Assembly (NCBI GenBank): GCA_018400335.1
Contig: JAGYMT010000006.1
Coordinates: 1-15,018, forward strand
DNA from: Kiritimatiellia bacterium
GTDB taxonomy: Bacteria; Verrucomicrobiota; Kiritimatiellia; JAAZAB01
DNA length: 15,018 nucleotides
Reading direction: 5' to 3'
Shown: positions 7,712 to 13,896 of the stretch, in pieces
How the letters are laid out: the number at the start of each line of letters is the position of its first letter
How positions within the stretch are numbered: the first letter of the stretch is position 1
Position numbers and translations under genes: made by a program
Notes under the pieces: generated by a model
Told to the model about the DNA's origin: nothing
Databases searched by the model: none
The model's input: only the letters and a program-made list of their open reading frames with translations

Positions 7712-9228
7712 GCTCCCACCCCCGCGGGCTTGATGCCCAGGACCTTCAGCTCGGTGTCATTCAGGCTTACGCCGCGAAGATGCTCGCGGTTGCCGCGGAG
7801 ACTCTCGACGGCGTTAATGCCCATGCCGCCGAGCATCTCCTTGATTTCGAGGCTCCAGCTCCTGAGCAGGTTCCGTAACCTCCGCTCGGCCACGTCCGGG
7901 TTGATACGCTTGGTGAGGTAGGGATCCTGCGTGGCTATTCCCCAGTTGCACTTGCCGGTGTAGCACTTCTGGCACATGTGGCAGCCCATCGAAATCAGGG
8001 CGGCGGTGGCGATGTAGACGGCGTCGGCTCCGAGAGCGATGGCTTTCACCACGTCCGCGCTGCTGCGCAGGCCGCCGGCGACCACGATGGACGCCCTGTT
8101 CCTGATTCCCTCCTCACGGAGCCGCTCATCGACGGCGGCCAGCGCGAGTTCGATTGGGATTCCTACGTTGTCGCGAATCACAGTGGGAGCCGCGCCGGTC
8201 CCGCCCCTGAACCCGTCAATGGCAACGATGTCGGCGCCCGCCCTCACGCAGCCCGAAGCTATCGCCGCCACGTTGTGAACCGCCGCAATCTTGACCGATA
8301 CCGGTTTGCTGTAGCCCGTCACTTCCTTGATCGCGGATAAGAGCTGCTTCAAATCCTCTATGGAATATATATCGTGGTGCGGGGCCGGCGATATGGCGTC
8401 CGTTCCGCGGGGGATCATCCGGGTTTCCGATATCGCCTCATCAACCTTTTCGCCGGGGAGATGTCCGCCTATTCCCGGCTTCGCGCCCTGTCCGATCTTG
8501 ATCTCGACCGCGGCTGAGCGGTTGAGATATTCCACGTCCACGCCGAAGCGGCCCGACGCCACCTGGACGATCATGTTGTCGGCATAGGGATAGATGGCCT
8601 TGTGCAGACCGCCCTCGCCGGTGTTGGCAAACGTGCCCTCCTCGAAGGCGGCCCTGGCCAGCGCGATCGAGGCGTTGAGGCTGATGGACCCGTAAGACAT
8701 GGCCGAGAACATAATGGGAATCTGGAGCTCAAGCTGGGGCGCGAGCTCCGTCTTAAGTGAAACGGCGCCACCGGATGTCGAGAGCTCCACCTTGTCCGGC
8801 TTGCGCCCGAGATAGGTCGTTAGCTCCATCGGCTCGCGAAGCGGATCAATGGATGGATTGGTCACCTGTGATGCGTTGAGAAGCATGCAGTCCCAGTAGC
8901 TCTTGAAAGGGCGGTCGTTCCCCATTCCGCTAAGCAGAATGCCGCCACTCTCTGCCTGTCTGTAGATGCCCCTGATGGTCGAGGCCGGCCATGAAGAGTT
9001 GGGCCGGAACTCGAGGGCCGATTGCCGTATCTTTATCGCGCCCGTGGGGCAGAGGGTGGCGCAACGGTGGCAGCCGACGCAGCGTGCGCTGTCGGAGGAG
9101 ACGGAGTCGTCCTCGCTATCATGCTCATGCACATCGTTCGCGCACTGCCGCACGCACACCTGGCACTGTATGCAGCGATCGGGGTCGCGTTCCACCACGA
9201 ATTCAGGTTGTACCAGCCATTTTCGCAT
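7708..9228 (-). CDS. Glutamate synthase FMN-binding subunit with N-terminal 2[4Fe-4S] ferredoxin domain
   Basis: The 506-residue protein is the catalytic synthase part of an archaeal-type split enzyme, which adds ammonia to 2-oxoglutarate and reduces the imine to glutamate. Residues 1-70 hold two [4Fe-4S] motifs (C19, C22, C25, C29 and C50, C53, C56, C60). The FMN TIM barrel follows, with NTGEGG (202-207), KIGQGAKPGIGG (244-255), SPAPHHDIYS (280-289), IDGFRGGTGAAP (337-348) and AGGL (384-387). C416-x5-C422-x4-C427 matches the [3Fe-4S] ligand spacing of GltB, and an additional Cys419 lies inside it. An AG-rich ribosome site (GAGAGAAG, 9232-9239) precedes the ATG at 9228. It starts 24 bp after the stop of the barrel gene and ends in a 4-bp overlap with the ferredoxin. 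N-methylglutamate synthase subunit C is homologous and cannot be excluded by sequence alone; amt, PII and GlnA nearby favour glutamate synthase. Confidence 0.94.
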   Translation of the reverse strand: MRKWLVQPEFVVERDPDRCIQCQVCVRQCANDVHEHDSEDDSVSSDSARCVGCHRCATLCPTGAIKIRQSALEFRPNSSWPASTIRGIYRQAESGGILLSGMGNDRPFKSYWDCMLLNASQVTNPSIDPLREPMELTTYLGRKPDKVELSTSGGAVSLKTELAPQLELQIPIMFSAMSYGSISLNASIALARAAFEEGTFANTGEGGLHKAIYPYADNMIVQVASGRFGVDVEYLNRSAAVEIKIGQGAKPGIGGHLPGEKVDEAISETRMIPRGTDAISPAPHHDIYSIEDLKQLLSAIKEVTGYSKPVSVKIAAVHNVAAIASGCVRAGADIVAIDGFRGGTGAAPTVIRDNVGIPIELALAAVDERLREEGIRNRASIVVAGGLRSSADVVKAIALGADAVYIATAALISMGCHMCQKCYTGKCNWGIATQDPYLTKRINPDVAERRLRNLLRSWSLEIKEMLGGMGINAVESLRGNREHLRGVSLNDTELKVLGIKPAGVGA

Positions 9229-9252
9229 TTGCTTCTCTCTGCCTCCATGGGC

Positions 9253-10047
9253 TCAGAATGAATAAGCGGCCGAGATGTTCCCGTAGATCCGGTCTTCGTT
9301 GTCATAGATTTCCGAGCCGCCGTCCCTGATCGAGCCGTCCAGAAGGGTTGTATAGCGAATCGCCGCGGATGCCGACAGGTCTTCGGTGAACGCGTAGGCA
9401 AGGCCTGCGGAAAGGTTTAGGTCGTTGAGCGCTATGCTCTTCTTTCCGAAGTAATAATCATTGTAGTCCCTGCCGCCCATGCCGATGGAGGCGCTCAGGC
9501 CGAGCGCGAGTTGTTCGGTCAATGCAATTTCATGGCCGAGCTCAAAGTTGCCGTAGAACCCGTTCACCTCGTCCACATCGTAATAAAGCGTGAGGGTGGG
9601 GGAGAGCATCACGTCCAGACCCATTGCGATGAACACCTCGCGGGTGTCGCTGTCCGTGCGGTCCGGAATGTCCGGATGTCCCTCCGGCGGTTCGTCCGTG
9701 CAGTCGCCTTCCTTCGGAAAGAGATACTCTATCAAGCCAACCGATGCGCCGAATAATCCGGTCAGGGGCAGTTCGTATTCGACGGTGAGATCAACTTCCG
9801 TGAACTCGCCGCGGCAGTCCGCTTTGTCGGTCAGGTCCATGTTGCCCCATGCGCTGAGGGATAGGCCGAAGTCGGCGCTCGCGGAGAATGCGGGCTGCAG
9901 CACCGACTCGCTGTTCAGCACCTGCCCGCGCCACACGTAGGACGAATAGTATTCAACATCAAGCGATGCGTCCGCGCCGCGCGCCGCGAAGCATGACATA
10001 ATCAAAACCGTTACACCCGCCGCCAATCTATCCATTCTGAATTTCAT
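9253..10047 (-). CDS. Predicted outer-membrane beta-barrel, TorF-like porin candidate
   Basis: With ATG 10045-10047 as start the protein is 264 residues. An upstream in-frame TTG at 10099-10101 would put 18 unlikely residues before the signal peptide. The signal peptide is about 1-27, with probable cleavage after ADA. The mature protein alternates polar and hydrophobic residues in strand-like stretches (SADFGLSLSAWGN, IALTEQLALGLSASIG, NLSAGLAYAF, LSASAAIRYTTL). It ends in AAYSF, the terminal-Phe signal for BAM-dependent insertion. The opening SSYVWRGQ, then a GxxxxxWGN-type strand, EVDLTVEY and an EYLFP stretch, resembles the TorF/Gcw_chp putative porin family. That family is often encoded beside glnK-amtB in proteobacteria (recalled, not searched). 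Two cysteines in predicted loops (KADCRG and EGDCTD) may form a disulfide. It sits inside the glutamate synthase gene set. The barrel is likely; family and substrate are tentative. Confidence 0.72.
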   Translation of the reverse strand: MKFRMDRLAAGVTVLIMSCFAARGADASLDVEYYSSYVWRGQVLNSESVLQPAFSASADFGLSLSAWGNMDLTDKADCRGEFTEVDLTVEYELPLTGLFGASVGLIEYLFPKEGDCTDEPPEGHPDIPDRTDSDTREVFIAMGLDVMLSPTLTLYYDVDEVNGFYGNFELGHEIALTEQLALGLSASIGMGGRDYNDYYFGKKSIALNDLNLSAGLAYAFTEDLSASAAIRYTTLLDGSIRDGGSEIYDNEDRIYGNISAAYSF

Positions 10048-10079
10048 GTTTGTATCCGTCACTACTGTTAATTTCCAAC

Positions 10080-10094
10080 GCGGGTTTCTCCCGC
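10080..10094. other. Small hairpin in the leader of the barrel gene
   Basis: Perfect 5-bp arms GCGGG (10080-10084) and CCCGC (10090-10094) enclose a 5-nt loop. The hairpin lies about 35 bp upstream of the barrel start and is GC-only in the stem. No T-tract follows on either strand, so it is not a standard terminator. Confidence 0.45.
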
Positions 10095-10118
10095 AACCCA
10101 ATCAACTTCAAGATTCTT

Positions 10119-10263
10119 AACCGCCCGCTTCGCTCAAGACGCCAAGTGCGCAAAGGGAAATTCATATCCGCGGGGTTGATCCCTTCGGGATGAAAGAGAC
10201 TTTTATCCGGCGTTTGACCCGCCGGATAAATCTTGACTTGGCGTACTTTGCGTCTTTGCGGTT
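10119..10263. repeat. Nested inverted-repeat element (cloverleaf-like) between the amidotransferase and barrel genes
   Basis: The outer arms at 10136-10155 and 10237-10256 are reverse complements at about 17 of 20 positions. A further outer 6-bp pair, AACCGC (10119-10124) with GCGGTT (10258-10263), is offset by an 11-base insertion in the left arm. Inside lies an 11-bp perfect stem (10202-10212 with 10220-10230, loop of 7). A second hairpin, ATCCC-TTC-GGGAT, is at 10179-10191. The right arm on the minus strand reads as short steps of GCAAAGACGCAAAG type. The whole is a folded, non-coding palindromic element of about 145 bp, like a REP/MITE-type dispersed repeat. Dispersal elsewhere in the genome is not visible from this window. 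Confidence 0.65.
10202..10230. terminator. Strong 11-bp hairpin, possible terminator or mRNA-processing stem
   Basis: Perfect arms TTTATCCGGCG (10202-10212) and CGCCGGATAAA (10220-10230) surround a 7-nt loop. It lies about 75 bp downstream of the amidotransferase stop on the transcribed strand. The stem is stable, but it is followed by AAAG, not a T-run, so classical intrinsic termination is doubtful. It may reduce read-through or protect mRNA ends. Confidence 0.4.
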
Positions 10264-10306
10264 CACATTTTCTTGTTTTTCTTCGCGCTTCCTCAACGAT
10301 GAGGCA

Positions 10307-11398
10307 CTAATCTCCTCTCCTCACCCGACCCACCACGGGCACGCCGCCTTCGGCGTGCCATATTAGATCCGGCTCCTTGCATACCACCCTGATTGCCGCT
10401 TCCTCGCTGGCGATGAAAAGCATGTCATTATGGCGCGCGGCCACCATGGGCCTGAGCTTGGTCCTGTCGTTCAGGCCTATCATTCCGCCGGTGCGGCCGA
10501 CGACCACGCTGAACGGTCCGTTCAGCAGCGCGCCGCCATACACGATCCGCAACGTCTTCAACAGCCGGCGTGAATCAACATCCATCTTTTCTATCTGCGA
10601 CCAGAAAGGCGGCGCGAGCACGCGGCACGCTGCGTCGAGCGGGAGCGCGTGTTTGCGCATCAGCAGATCGAAGAGATAGGTGATGACTTCGGTATCGGTG
10701 TGGAGCGAGCAGTGATAGCCGAAATTCTCCAGGTATCGCCTGTTGATTCCATAGGATGAAATTTCGCCGTTGTGCACAACCGCCCAGTCCAGCAGCCCGA
10801 AAGGATGAGCGCCGCCCCACCAGCCGGTGGTATTGGTGGGGAATCGTCCGTGCGCCAGCCAAAGGTAGGCCTTGTATTCATGGAGGCGAAAGAATCGGCC
10901 TATGTCCTCCGGGAAGCCGACTCCCTTGAACACGCCCATGTTTTTGCCTGAAGACAACACAAAAGCGCGGTCAATGACCCGGTTAATGTGCAACGCCGTC
11001 TTCGCCATCAGGTCATCCTCGGTCTCCGCGCAGTAGCGCTCCATAACGTCCGGCCTCACGCGCACGAAGTAGCGGTGCAGGATCGGACTGGGTCCGACCG
11101 CCTCCTGCATGTCAACGGGTATGGGCTCGTCGTGCGAGATAACGCAGTTCTGCTCGATGTGCGAGCGAGTGGCGGCATCAACTCCGGGCTCGTCGAACAT
11201 CACGTGCAGGGCGTAGTCGTCCGGATGATCCGGGTAGATCCCGTATGCCGCGAAGCCGCCGCCGAGCCCGCTCGAGCGCTCACGCATGTTGGCGATTGAT
11301 TCTATAATCATCTCGCCGGAAAAGAGATCGCCCATTTCAGACATTATGCCTGAAATAGCGCAACCGCTGATTTCCTTTTCATCGCGAAAGCGTATCAT
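10307..11398 (-). CDS. Class II glutamine amidotransferase subunit of split glutamate synthase
   Basis: The 363-residue protein releases ammonia from glutamine for the FMN synthase subunit. It starts with a 12-residue propeptide (MIRFRDEKEISG) before Cys13 of GCAISG, the N-terminal nucleophile. Other Ntn-amidotransferase signatures follow: SSGLGGGFAAYGIYP (42-56), AHGRFPTNT (182-190), HNGEIS (209-214) and TDTE (234-237). The length corresponds to the archaeal-type stand-alone subunit, not the roughly 1500-residue fused GltB. Its ATG overlaps the nadE stop by 4 bp, so it is translationally coupled to nadE and glnA. It is separated from its partner subunits by 1.08 kb that contains the barrel gene and the repeat element. 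The homologous MgsA/GlxB subunit of N-methylglutamate synthase has the same fold. Confidence 0.93.
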   Translation of the reverse strand: MIRFRDEKEISGCAISGIMSEMGDLFSGEMIIESIANMRERSSGLGGGFAAYGIYPDHPDDYALHVMFDEPGVDAATRSHIEQNCVISHDEPIPVDMQEAVGPSPILHRYFVRVRPDVMERYCAETEDDLMAKTALHINRVIDRAFVLSSGKNMGVFKGVGFPEDIGRFFRLHEYKAYLWLAHGRFPTNTTGWWGGAHPFGLLDWAVVHNGEISSYGINRRYLENFGYHCSLHTDTEVITYLFDLLMRKHALPLDAACRVLAPPFWSQIEKMDVDSRRLLKTLRIVYGGALLNGPFSVVVGRTGGMIGLNDRTKLRPMVAARHNDMLFIASEEAAIRVVCKEPDLIWHAEGGVPVVGRVRRGD

Positions 11399-12168
11399 TG
11401 CACGTCCTCGAATATGAGCGGCAAGTGGCGCTTGTGCGCCGATGCCGCCTTCATTCTGCTCACCCGTTCAAGCAGCTTCGTCGAAACCCCGTTCATTCTG
11501 CCCGACTCCATGGCGGCCAGGGCCGAGTCGAGCTCGTCATACGACATTCCCATCTCGCTCTCGTCCGTCTGTCCCATCCAGAGCCCGGCGCTTGGCGGCT
11601 TGCTGACTATCCTCTCCGGAACGCCAATCTCCATTGCCAGCTTCCGCACCTCGCCCTTGTAGAGAGAGCCCAGCGGCAGGATATCAACTCCGCCATCGCC
11701 GTGCTTTGTGAAATAGCCCGCCATCAGTTCGCTCCTGTTGCCCGTGCCCACCACCATGTAGGAGAGCTTGTTCGCCCAGTAATAAAGCGTCGCCATCCTG
11801 AGACGGGGCTTCAGATTCGCCCTTGCCATGTCGTTCGCCTCGGGCAGCATGTCGAGCATGGCTTTCAACGGCCCGTCCAGGCGAACGGTCTCGGTTCTTA
11901 CCCCGAACCGGGCGGCGGCGAGTAGCGCGTCCAACGCATCCTCGTCCGCCGATCCGCAGGGCATGATCACGCCCAGTACGTTGTCATTCAGCGCCATGGA
12001 GCACAGCCCGGCAACGACGGCCGAATCAATTCCGCCGCTCAATCCTAGAACCGCGCCGCGCATTCCGGCTATCCGAACGCAGGCACTGATCCACCCGGCG
12101 ATTCTGTGCGGCAGGTCTTCATCTTGCCCCGATCCATCACAGGATCGGCAGGTACCTTTTGATTTCAT
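11395..12168 (-). CDS. nadE: Ammonia-dependent NAD+ synthetase
   Basis: The 257-residue protein has only the synthetase domain, which adenylates deamido-NAD and replaces the carboxylate with ammonia. The ATP pyrophosphatase loop SGGIDS is at 44-49. Family blocks follow: NLKPRLRMATLYYWAN, VVGTGNRSELMAGYFTKHGDG, DILPLGSLYKGEVR and KPPSAGLW-GQTDE-E. No N-terminal nitrilase/glutaminase domain is present, so free ammonia is the nitrogen donor. This fits its place directly after glnA. The only good in-frame start, ATG 12166-12168, overlaps the glnA coding end by 32 bp. That makes a short N-terminal tail, MKSKGTCRSCDGSG, with a CxxC not typical of the family. The 3' end overlaps the amidotransferase gene by 4 bp. 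Function is secure; the exact start is less so. Confidence 0.94.
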   Translation of the reverse strand: MKSKGTCRSCDGSGQDEDLPHRIAGWISACVRIAGMRGAVLGLSGGIDSAVVAGLCSMALNDNVLGVIMPCGSADEDALDALLAAARFGVRTETVRLDGPLKAMLDMLPEANDMARANLKPRLRMATLYYWANKLSYMVVGTGNRSELMAGYFTKHGDGGVDILPLGSLYKGEVRKLAMEIGVPERIVSKPPSAGLWMGQTDESEMGMSYDELDSALAAMESGRMNGVSTKLLERVSRMKAASAHKRHLPLIFEDVQ

Positions 12169-13471
12169 ATTCGCTCACATGTGTCCGGAAGCCGTCCCAC
12201 TCGATTTTTTTGTTAGCAATGAACTTCTCGAATATATGGTCGCCAAGCGCTTCGTGAACCAATTCGCTCTTCTCAGTGGCCGCGATAGCCTCGTCGAGGC
12301 TGCCGGGCAGGGACATGATTCCTTCCTCCGCGCGCTCCTTCTCCGACATCTCGAAGATATCCTTCTCGACCGGCTCCGGAAGCTCGTAATTCTCCTCTAC
12401 GCCCTTCAGGCCTGCCGCAAGCATCACGGCGAACGCCAGGTAGGGGTTGCATGCGGGGTCCGGACACCGGAACTCCACGCGGGTGGCTTTCTCCTTGCCG
12501 GGTTTATACATCGGCACGCGGACCAGGGCCGAGCGGTTGCGGCGCGCCCACGAAACGTAGACCGGCGCCTCGTAGCCTGGCACCAGGCGCTTGTAGGAGT
12601 TCACCCATGGCGCCACCACCGAGCATATCTCGCGAGCATGACGCAGCAGCCCTGCTATGTAGGACTTGCCGACCGTGGAGAGGTTGTATTTATCGCCGGT
12701 GTCAAAGAACGCATTCTGCGAGCCCTTGAAGAGCGATTGATGCGTGTGCATGCCGCTTCCGTTTTCGCCGAACACCGGCTTCGGCATGAAGGTAGCGTAG
12801 ACTCCATGCTTCATCGCCACTTCCTTGACCGTGAGCCTGTAGGTCATTGCGTTGTCCGCCATGGTGAGCGCATCGGAATAGCGCAGGTCAATCTCGTGCT
12901 GGCTGGGCGCTACCTCGTGATGACTGTATTCGCACGAAATTCCCATCTCCTGGAGGGTCTGCACTGTTTCCCTGCGGAGATCGCTTGCCACGTCGAGCGG
13001 CGTGAGATCGAAATAGCCGCCGTGGTCGAGCGGAACAGGACTGGTCGAATCCTTGAAGTAGAAGAATTCAAGCTCCGGTCCCACGTAGAAAGTGTAACCC
13101 AGCTTCGCTGCCTTTTCGAGGTTCCTTTTCAGCGCGAAGCGTGGGTCGCCCTCATAGGGGGTGCCGTCGGGCTTCTGTACGTTGCAGAACATGCGCGCAA
13201 CAGCGCCCCGCTCTGAATTGCGCCAGGGAAGAATGGCGAATGTTGATTTGTCAGGCATGGCTATCATGTCGCTCTCATGGATCCTCGCAAAACCCTCGAT
13301 GGATGATCCGTCGAACCCCATGCCCTCGGAGAGCGCGGTATCGAGCTCGTCCGTTGTTATCGCAAAACTCTTGAGAAACCCGAGCACGTCCGTGAACCAG
13401 AGCCTCACGAACCGAATGTTCTTCTCCTCTACAAGCTTGATTATATCGCCATCCGTCATATCCTTCTTCAT
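12137..13471 (-). CDS. glnA: Glutamine synthetase type I (alpha-like)
   Basis: The 444-residue protein makes glutamine from glutamate, ammonia and ATP. Signatures seen are GFDGSSIEGF (52-61), the metal/glutamate region EYSHHEVAPSQHE (181-193), KPVFGENGSGMHTHQS (231-246), the ammonia-site flap Glu at 301 in PGYEAPVY, and NRSALVRVP (312-320). The length matches the short alpha type. At the loop where beta-type enzymes carry the adenylylated Tyr (NLYDLP) this protein has DIFEMS, with Phe373, so that control site is absent. Arg63 in GFARIHESD matches the arginine that confers glutamine feedback inhibition in Bacillus-type enzymes. An AAGGA site lies about 6 nt before the ATG at 13469-13471. It follows the PII gene by 61 bp and overlaps nadE by 32 bp. 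Confidence 0.97.
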   Translation of the reverse strand: MKKDMTDGDIIKLVEEKNIRFVRLWFTDVLGFLKSFAITTDELDTALSEGMGFDGSSIEGFARIHESDMIAMPDKSTFAILPWRNSERGAVARMFCNVQKPDGTPYEGDPRFALKRNLEKAAKLGYTFYVGPELEFFYFKDSTSPVPLDHGGYFDLTPLDVASDLRRETVQTLQEMGISCEYSHHEVAPSQHEIDLRYSDALTMADNAMTYRLTVKEVAMKHGVYATFMPKPVFGENGSGMHTHQSLFKGSQNAFFDTGDKYNLSTVGKSYIAGLLRHAREICSVVAPWVNSYKRLVPGYEAPVYVSWARRNRSALVRVPMYKPGKEKATRVEFRCPDPACNPYLAFAVMLAAGLKGVEENYELPEPVEKDIFEMSEKERAEEGIMSLPGSLDEAIAATEKSELVHEALGDHIFEKFIANKKIEWDGFRTHVSEYEIKRYLPIL

Positions 13472-13500
13472 CCGTTTTCCTTTCTATTGTCCTCGCCTAA

Positions 13501-13538
13501 CCCCTGGCACCTTTCCCCCTAACCACTTCCCCTCACCC
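13501..13538 (-). other. G-run cluster between the PII gene and glnA
   Basis: On the transcribed strand four G-runs (3, 4, 5 and 4 Gs, at 13536-13538, 13529-13532, 13515-13519 and 13501-13504) are separated by 3, 9 and 10 bases, starting in the last PII codon. This meets a loose G-quadruplex pattern with long loops. It lies about 30 bp before the glnA start. A purine-rich leader by chance is the simpler explanation. Confidence 0.35.
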
Positions 13539-13874
13539 TATCGCGCTGCCGCCCCGCTCTCCGCTTCGAATGCGAATACAGTCGAGCAGTTCCGTTACAA
13601 AAATTTTTCCGTCGCCGATATTACCGGTGCGGGCGCCTTTTATGATTGCCTCTATTGTTGCATCCACGAAATCCTCGTTCACCGCTATTTCGAGCCTCAC
13701 CTTGTTGAGCAGGTTGATCTCCTCGATGACACCGCGATACGTTTCGCTGTAGCCCTTCTGCTCGCCACATCCCTTTGCCGATGAAACGGTCATCTTGAAC
13801 ACGTTAGCGTCGAAGAGCGCCTTCCTCACGTCCATCAGCTTGTGGGGCTGAACCATTGCTGTAATCAGTTTCAC
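13533..13874 (-). CDS. glnK: PII nitrogen regulatory protein (GlnK/GlnB type)
   Basis: The 113-residue trimeric signal protein binds ATP/ADP and 2-oxoglutarate and normally gates Amt channels or controls nitrogen enzymes. PII signatures are present: Gln39 in GEQKG, Lys58 before VRLEIAV, the B-loop [11 protein letters not shown] (about 83-93) and IRIRSGE near the C-terminus. The T-loop reads [11 protein letters not shown], so position 51 is Glu where uridylylated proteins have Tyr; Tyr46 is kept. Cys36 replaces the usual aromatic in GxG. The start is GTG (13872-13874), set by AGGAGG five bases upstream. It lies 22 bp after the amt stop, which supports GlnK naming, although GlnB-like use to control the adjacent glnA is possible. 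Confidence 0.94.
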   Translation of the reverse strand: MKLITAMVQPHKLMDVRKALFDANVFKMTVSSAKGCGEQKGYSETYRGVIEEINLLNKVRLEIAVNEDFVDATIEAIIKGARTGNIGDGKIFVTELLDCIRIRSGERGGSAIG

Positions 13875-13879
13875 AAATG

Positions 13880-13885
13880 CCTCCT
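13880..13885 (-). promoter_or_regulatory. Shine-Dalgarno fixing a GTG start for the PII gene
   Basis: AGGAGG on the minus strand sits 5 nt before GTG 13872-13874. It is partly overlapped by the 13-bp palindrome at 13884-13896 in the short amt-PII gap. Confidence 0.85.
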
Positions 13886-13896
13886 GTTGTCAACAG
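13884..13896. promoter_or_regulatory. 13-bp perfect palindrome in the amt-PII gap
   Basis: CTGTTG-T-CAACAG fills the space between the amt stop and the PII ribosome site. As RNA it could form a 5-bp stem with a triloop touching the Shine-Dalgarno. As DNA it could be a small operator. Its core TTGTCAACA also occurs within the promoter region at 462-475. Confidence 0.45.

Noticed and set aside
10048..10101. Upstream TTG start extending the barrel protein by 18 residues
   Set aside because: The extension would precede a normal signal peptide. ATG at 10047 gives a clean signal peptide with a GGAT-like site upstream.
10291..10304. CCTCA-n4-TGAGG hairpin just after the amidotransferase stop as a terminator
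   Set aside because: The stem is 5 bp, and A-rich, not T-rich, sequence follows in the direction of transcription.
11828..13216. Long plus-strand open frame of 462 codons opposite glnA and nadE
   Set aside because: It spans two real genes on the other strand, has no ribosome site or recognisable motif, and is best explained as a codon-bias shadow.
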